A stretch of DNA of 7,670 bases, taken from assembly GCA_036519575.1 (NCBI GenBank), contig DATDKZ010000155.1, positions 1 to 7,670 of the forward strand, in the 5' to 3' direction. Source of the DNA: AC-69 sp036519575 (GTDB lineage: Bacteria; Actinomycetota; UBA4738; HRBIN12). Both the position numbers and the translations under genes were made by a program. Shown one piece after another: positions 5,613 through 7,670 of this stretch (position 1 is the first letter of the stretch; each line of letters opens with the position of its first letter). A model generated the notes under the pieces. The model had not been told where the DNA came from. It did not search any database and saw only the letters and a program-made list of their open reading frames with translations.

Positions 5613-6080
5613 CTACTCGATGCCGCCGATGTCCAGGTTGTATGCCTCCCAGACCAGGTCCGCGCCCCGCTGTCGATGCTTCACGATCCTGCCGAGCAAT
5701 CGTTGGGCGTCGTCTCGTGCCTCGTCCAGCGGCCAGTCACGCCCGATGGTGGTCGAATGCAGGCGGTCGACGAGGTCTGCCGTCGCCGCTCGGAGGGTCG
5801 GATGCTCGGCTCGGAGCCGGTCGACCTGCGATGAAAGTCGGGGCGCCCGGTGAAGGATCTCCTCGTACAGCCCCTCGGGCCGCTCCGTCACCTCGATGTG
5901 CTCATCGATCGAGTCGAGGAGGATGCTCAGTCGCTTGACGACATCGTCCGTCCAGGTGTCCAACCGGCCGGTGGCGGGGCTGGAGATGGCCCGCTCCACG
6001 TCGACGAGCGCGTGATGAAGATCGGCGCGTCGGCGAGCAGCCTCCTCGAACGCTCGGGTTGGCTCGAGCTCGTCCACCAT
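5613..6080 (-). CDS. Small hemerythrin-like (HHE) helical protein
   Basis: A 155-residue, almost wholly helical soluble protein with no signal peptide or membrane segment. It looks like a four-helix bundle with histidines where hemerythrin-type domains carry them: H22/H23 in the first helix (LHHAL), H61 in the second (DEHIEVTE), H93 (AEHPTL) in the third and H135 (KHRQRGADLV) in the last. Hemerythrins bind a di-iron or similar centre for oxygen/NO sensing or iron handling. However, the classical HxxxE and HxxxxD spacings are not met: E66 is five after H61 and D141 six after H135. Metal binding is therefore unproven. The C-terminal block HRQRGADLVWEAYNLDIGG looks like a conserved signature, but I cannot assign it a function. 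The start may be ATG 6080 or GTG 6077; AGGAGG (6084-6089) lies 3 or 6 bases upstream respectively, so GTG 6077 has the better spacing. It has its own -10-like box and lies 51 bases upstream of nadE on the same strand. Confidence 0.8.
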   Translation of the reverse strand: MVDELEPTRAFEEAARRRADLHHALVDVERAISSPATGRLDTWTDDVVKRLSILLDSIDEHIEVTERPEGLYEEILHRAPRLSSQVDRLRAEHPTLRAATADLVDRLHSTTIGRDWPLDEARDDAQRLLGRIVKHRQRGADLVWEAYNLDIGGIE

Positions 6081-6173
6081 ACCCCTCCTCTTGCCAACTA
6101 TAGGGTGGTGTCCGGTCCCCGGGCTACCCGACGCGATTGGACGATCATCGATGTCGATCTGCGAGCGCGCTGG
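6081..6173 (-). other. Intergenic region between the TPR protein and the HHE-like gene
   Basis: This 93-base gap follows the stop of the TPR protein and holds the -10 box and ribosome site of the HHE-like gene. On the - strand a short nested hairpin is possible (GTCC/GGAC around CGGG-TAG-CCCG, within about 6111-6140). It has no run of Ts after it, so I do not call a terminator. No small ORF or RNA is recognised. Confidence 0.5.
6097..6102 (-). promoter_or_regulatory. -10 box for the HHE-like gene
   Basis: On the - strand TATAGT matches the TATAAT consensus at five of six positions. It lies 16 bases before the ATG at 6080 and 7 bases before the gene's Shine-Dalgarno (AGGAGG, 6084-6089), giving a very short leader. 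No good -35 is seen at 16-18 bases spacing. Its AT-rich character stands out against the GC-rich surroundings. Confidence 0.5.
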
Positions 6174-7670
6174 CTAGGGTTGCCCGGTGGGTGCGGTCGT
6201 GGCCGACTGTAGATCCCGGAGGAGCTTCTGCGCCCTCTGAGCCGACACGACATTTCCTTTTCGCTCGTAGAGCCCGTGGGCTTCTGCCGTGGCCAGGGCG
6301 GCCGTCTCCGGCTTCCCGGCCAACCGGAGGACCTCGGCGAGATCCATCAGCGTATCGCCTTGGGAGTTCAGGTCGTCGGAGCGACGGATGAGGCTGAGCG
6401 CGTCGCCGACGAGCGATTCTGCCTGCTCGAACTCCCCACGGCGGGCTCCCACCTTGCCGCGCACGCACCGCCATCGGACCTGCGAGGCGATATCGTCGGC
6501 GGATCCCAATTCCTCACAGGTTTCGCTGTATCTCAGGGCTTCGTCGTAGCGCCCCTGCTGGTACAGAGCTTCGGCCAGGTCACCCGCGATCGTCGAGATG
6601 TAGTTCTTCTCGCCGAGTCCGTGCAAGACCTCGTAGCTGTGACGGAGCTCTCGCTCCGCCGCGACCGCATCTCCGGCCAGCATCTCCACGGTGCCGGAAA
6701 CGAGCGCGGCAAGAGCCGCGATGCGCTTCCACCCCAGCTCTTCGAGGTTCGCCTTGACTAGGCCATACAGCTCGCGGGCGCGCTCGAAGTTGCCCCGCAT
6801 CGCCTCCAGATGGGCGAGGACGCGGATGGTATTGGCCTCGCTCTTCCTGTCGGTCCCGGTCCGGCCGAAGATTTCCTCGCAGGTCTTGATGGCGTCTTCC
6901 ACCGGCGCGGGTCCGTACTCCGCGCAGACGGCCAGCCACGGGAGGGCGCGCGCTTGCATGACGGCATCTCCCGCCGCCTCCGCGTGCTCGATCAATCGGC
7001 GAGCGGCTTGCTCCCCGGCTCCATATCGACAGCCCATCATGTGGACGGACCACAGGAGCCGAAAGGCCCGTGCCAGTCCTTCATGCTCCTTCTCGGATTC
7101 GAGGATGGAGATGGACCTCTCGACCTCGGCGATCAGCTCATCCTCTGACCCCACCCCTTTGGCCACGTAGTGCAACTCCAGCCAGACGAGCCGAGCCATG
7201 GTCTCGAGCCCACGGTCCCCGAGCAAGCCCGCACCCTCGAGAGCCATGCCGAGGGCCATGTCCGCCATCTGGAACTCCCCTTGTTCCAGGAACGCCTCGC
7301 TCGCCAGCACGAGCAGCCTGGGTCGGCTCGGGTCCAGCGTCGGCAGGAGATAGGCCGCACGATGGAAGAGGTTCGCGGCCGCCGGCATGTCTCCGCGGGC
7401 GAGGGCTCGGTGTCCCGCCGAGGACAGCAGGCCCGCTCCGTGGATCCCGAGGTCTCGCCCGTGGTCGTCCAGCGGACCCAGCTGTGCCAGGATCAAGAAG
7501 GCTTGCTCGAGGTGATAGCCCAGGATCTCCTCGTATTCGCGCATGCGCTCCGGGGCGGTGCGCTCAGCCCATGACACGAACTTCTCATGGAGCTCAGCCC
7601 GCCGCCGCTTGAGGAGGCCCTGGTAGGCGGCGTCCTTGATCAACCCGTGGAGGAATGCATAGCTCTCTTG
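6174..7670 (-). CDS. AAA-ATPase/TPR regulatory protein, adenylate cyclase-associated type (N-terminus off window)
   Basis: The frame stays open to the window edge at 7670, so only the C-terminal 498 residues are seen and the true start lies outside. The first visible part, YAFLHGLIKDAAYQGLLKRR (4-23) followed by RAELHEKFVSWAE, is the signature segment that ends the winged-helix part of the AAA/STAND ATPase in class III adenylate cyclase-ATPase-TPR proteins. From about residue 50 (EEILGYHLEQA) to the end there is an all-helical array of degenerate tetratricopeptide repeats, e.g. GHRALARGDMPAAANLFHRA, GNFERARELYGLVKANL, ALYQQGRYDEALRYSETCEEL and RRGEFEQAESLVGDALSLI. Such proteins use the repeats to sense protein or ligand partners and the ATPase as a switch. 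Whether a cyclase catalytic domain or another output domain precedes it cannot be known here. A LuxR/MalT-like or BTAD-type regulator is the main alternative. It ends 93 bases before the HHE-like gene on the same strand. Confidence 0.85.
   Translation of the reverse strand, partial: QESYAFLHGLIKDAAYQGLLKRRRAELHEKFVSWAERTAPERMREYEEILGYHLEQAFLILAQLGPLDDHGRDLGIHGAGLLSSAGHRALARGDMPAAANLFHRAAYLLPTLDPSRPRLLVLASEAFLEQGEFQMADMALGMALEGAGLLGDRGLETMARLVWLELHYVAKGVGSEDELIAEVERSISILESEKEHEGLARAFRLLWSVHMMGCRYGAGEQAARRLIEHAEAAGDAVMQARALPWLAVCAEYGPAPVEDAIKTCEEIFGRTGTDRKSEANTIRVLAHLEAMRGNFERARELYGLVKANLEELGWKRIAALAALVSGTVEMLAGDAVAAERELRHSYEVLHGLGEKNYISTIAGDLAEALYQQGRYDEALRYSETCEELGSADDIASQVRWRCVRGKVGARRGEFEQAESLVGDALSLIRRSDDLNSQGDTLMDLAEVLRLAGKPETAALATAEAHGLYERKGNVVSAQRAQKLLRDLQSATTAPTGQP

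Overview
This 7.67 kb window is GC-rich bacterial chromosome with almost no non-coding space. It carries eight protein-coding genes, two of them cut by the window edges, and one tRNA. The best guess for the source is an uncultured or little-studied actinobacterium-like lineage. This rests on strong GC bias at third codon positions, a tRNA without encoded CCA, a likely leaderless TANNNT-N6-ATG start for nadE, and an AAA-ATPase/TPR protein of the kind often fused to adenylate cyclases. The NAD synthetase is the roughly 550-residue form rather than the roughly 680-residue form typical of mycobacteria, so the lineage remains uncertain.

Left part, + strand (1-3048): four closely spaced genes that look like one operon. 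They encode a fold-type III PLP decarboxylase related to diaminopimelate decarboxylase (N-terminus off the window), an NAD-type short-chain dehydrogenase, a small VOC/glyoxalase-superfamily metalloprotein, and an XRE-cupin transcription regulator. The decarboxylase has an altered CESxD motif, so its substrate may not be diaminopimelate. Together they look like a catabolic or modifying pathway for an amino acid or amine with its own regulator. This is the most accessory-looking part of the window.

Middle (3049-3924): a tRNA-Lys(UUU) gene on the - strand ends 7 bases from the regulator's stop codon. It is followed by a + strand gene for an exported SIMPL (DUF541) protein, whose strong Shine-Dalgarno can fold into an upstream hairpin.

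Right part, - strand (3921-7670): glutamine-dependent NAD+ synthetase (nadE), a small helical protein with hemerythrin-like (HHE) features, and the C-terminal half of a large AAA-ATPase/TPR regulatory protein that runs off the window. The SIMPL and nadE genes converge and share a CTAG, each using it for its TAG stop.

No insertion sequence, integrase, CRISPR array or toxin-antitoxin pair was seen. I found no clearly new large system. The best leads are the decarboxylase-SDR-VOC-regulator operon and several compact regulatory arrangements.
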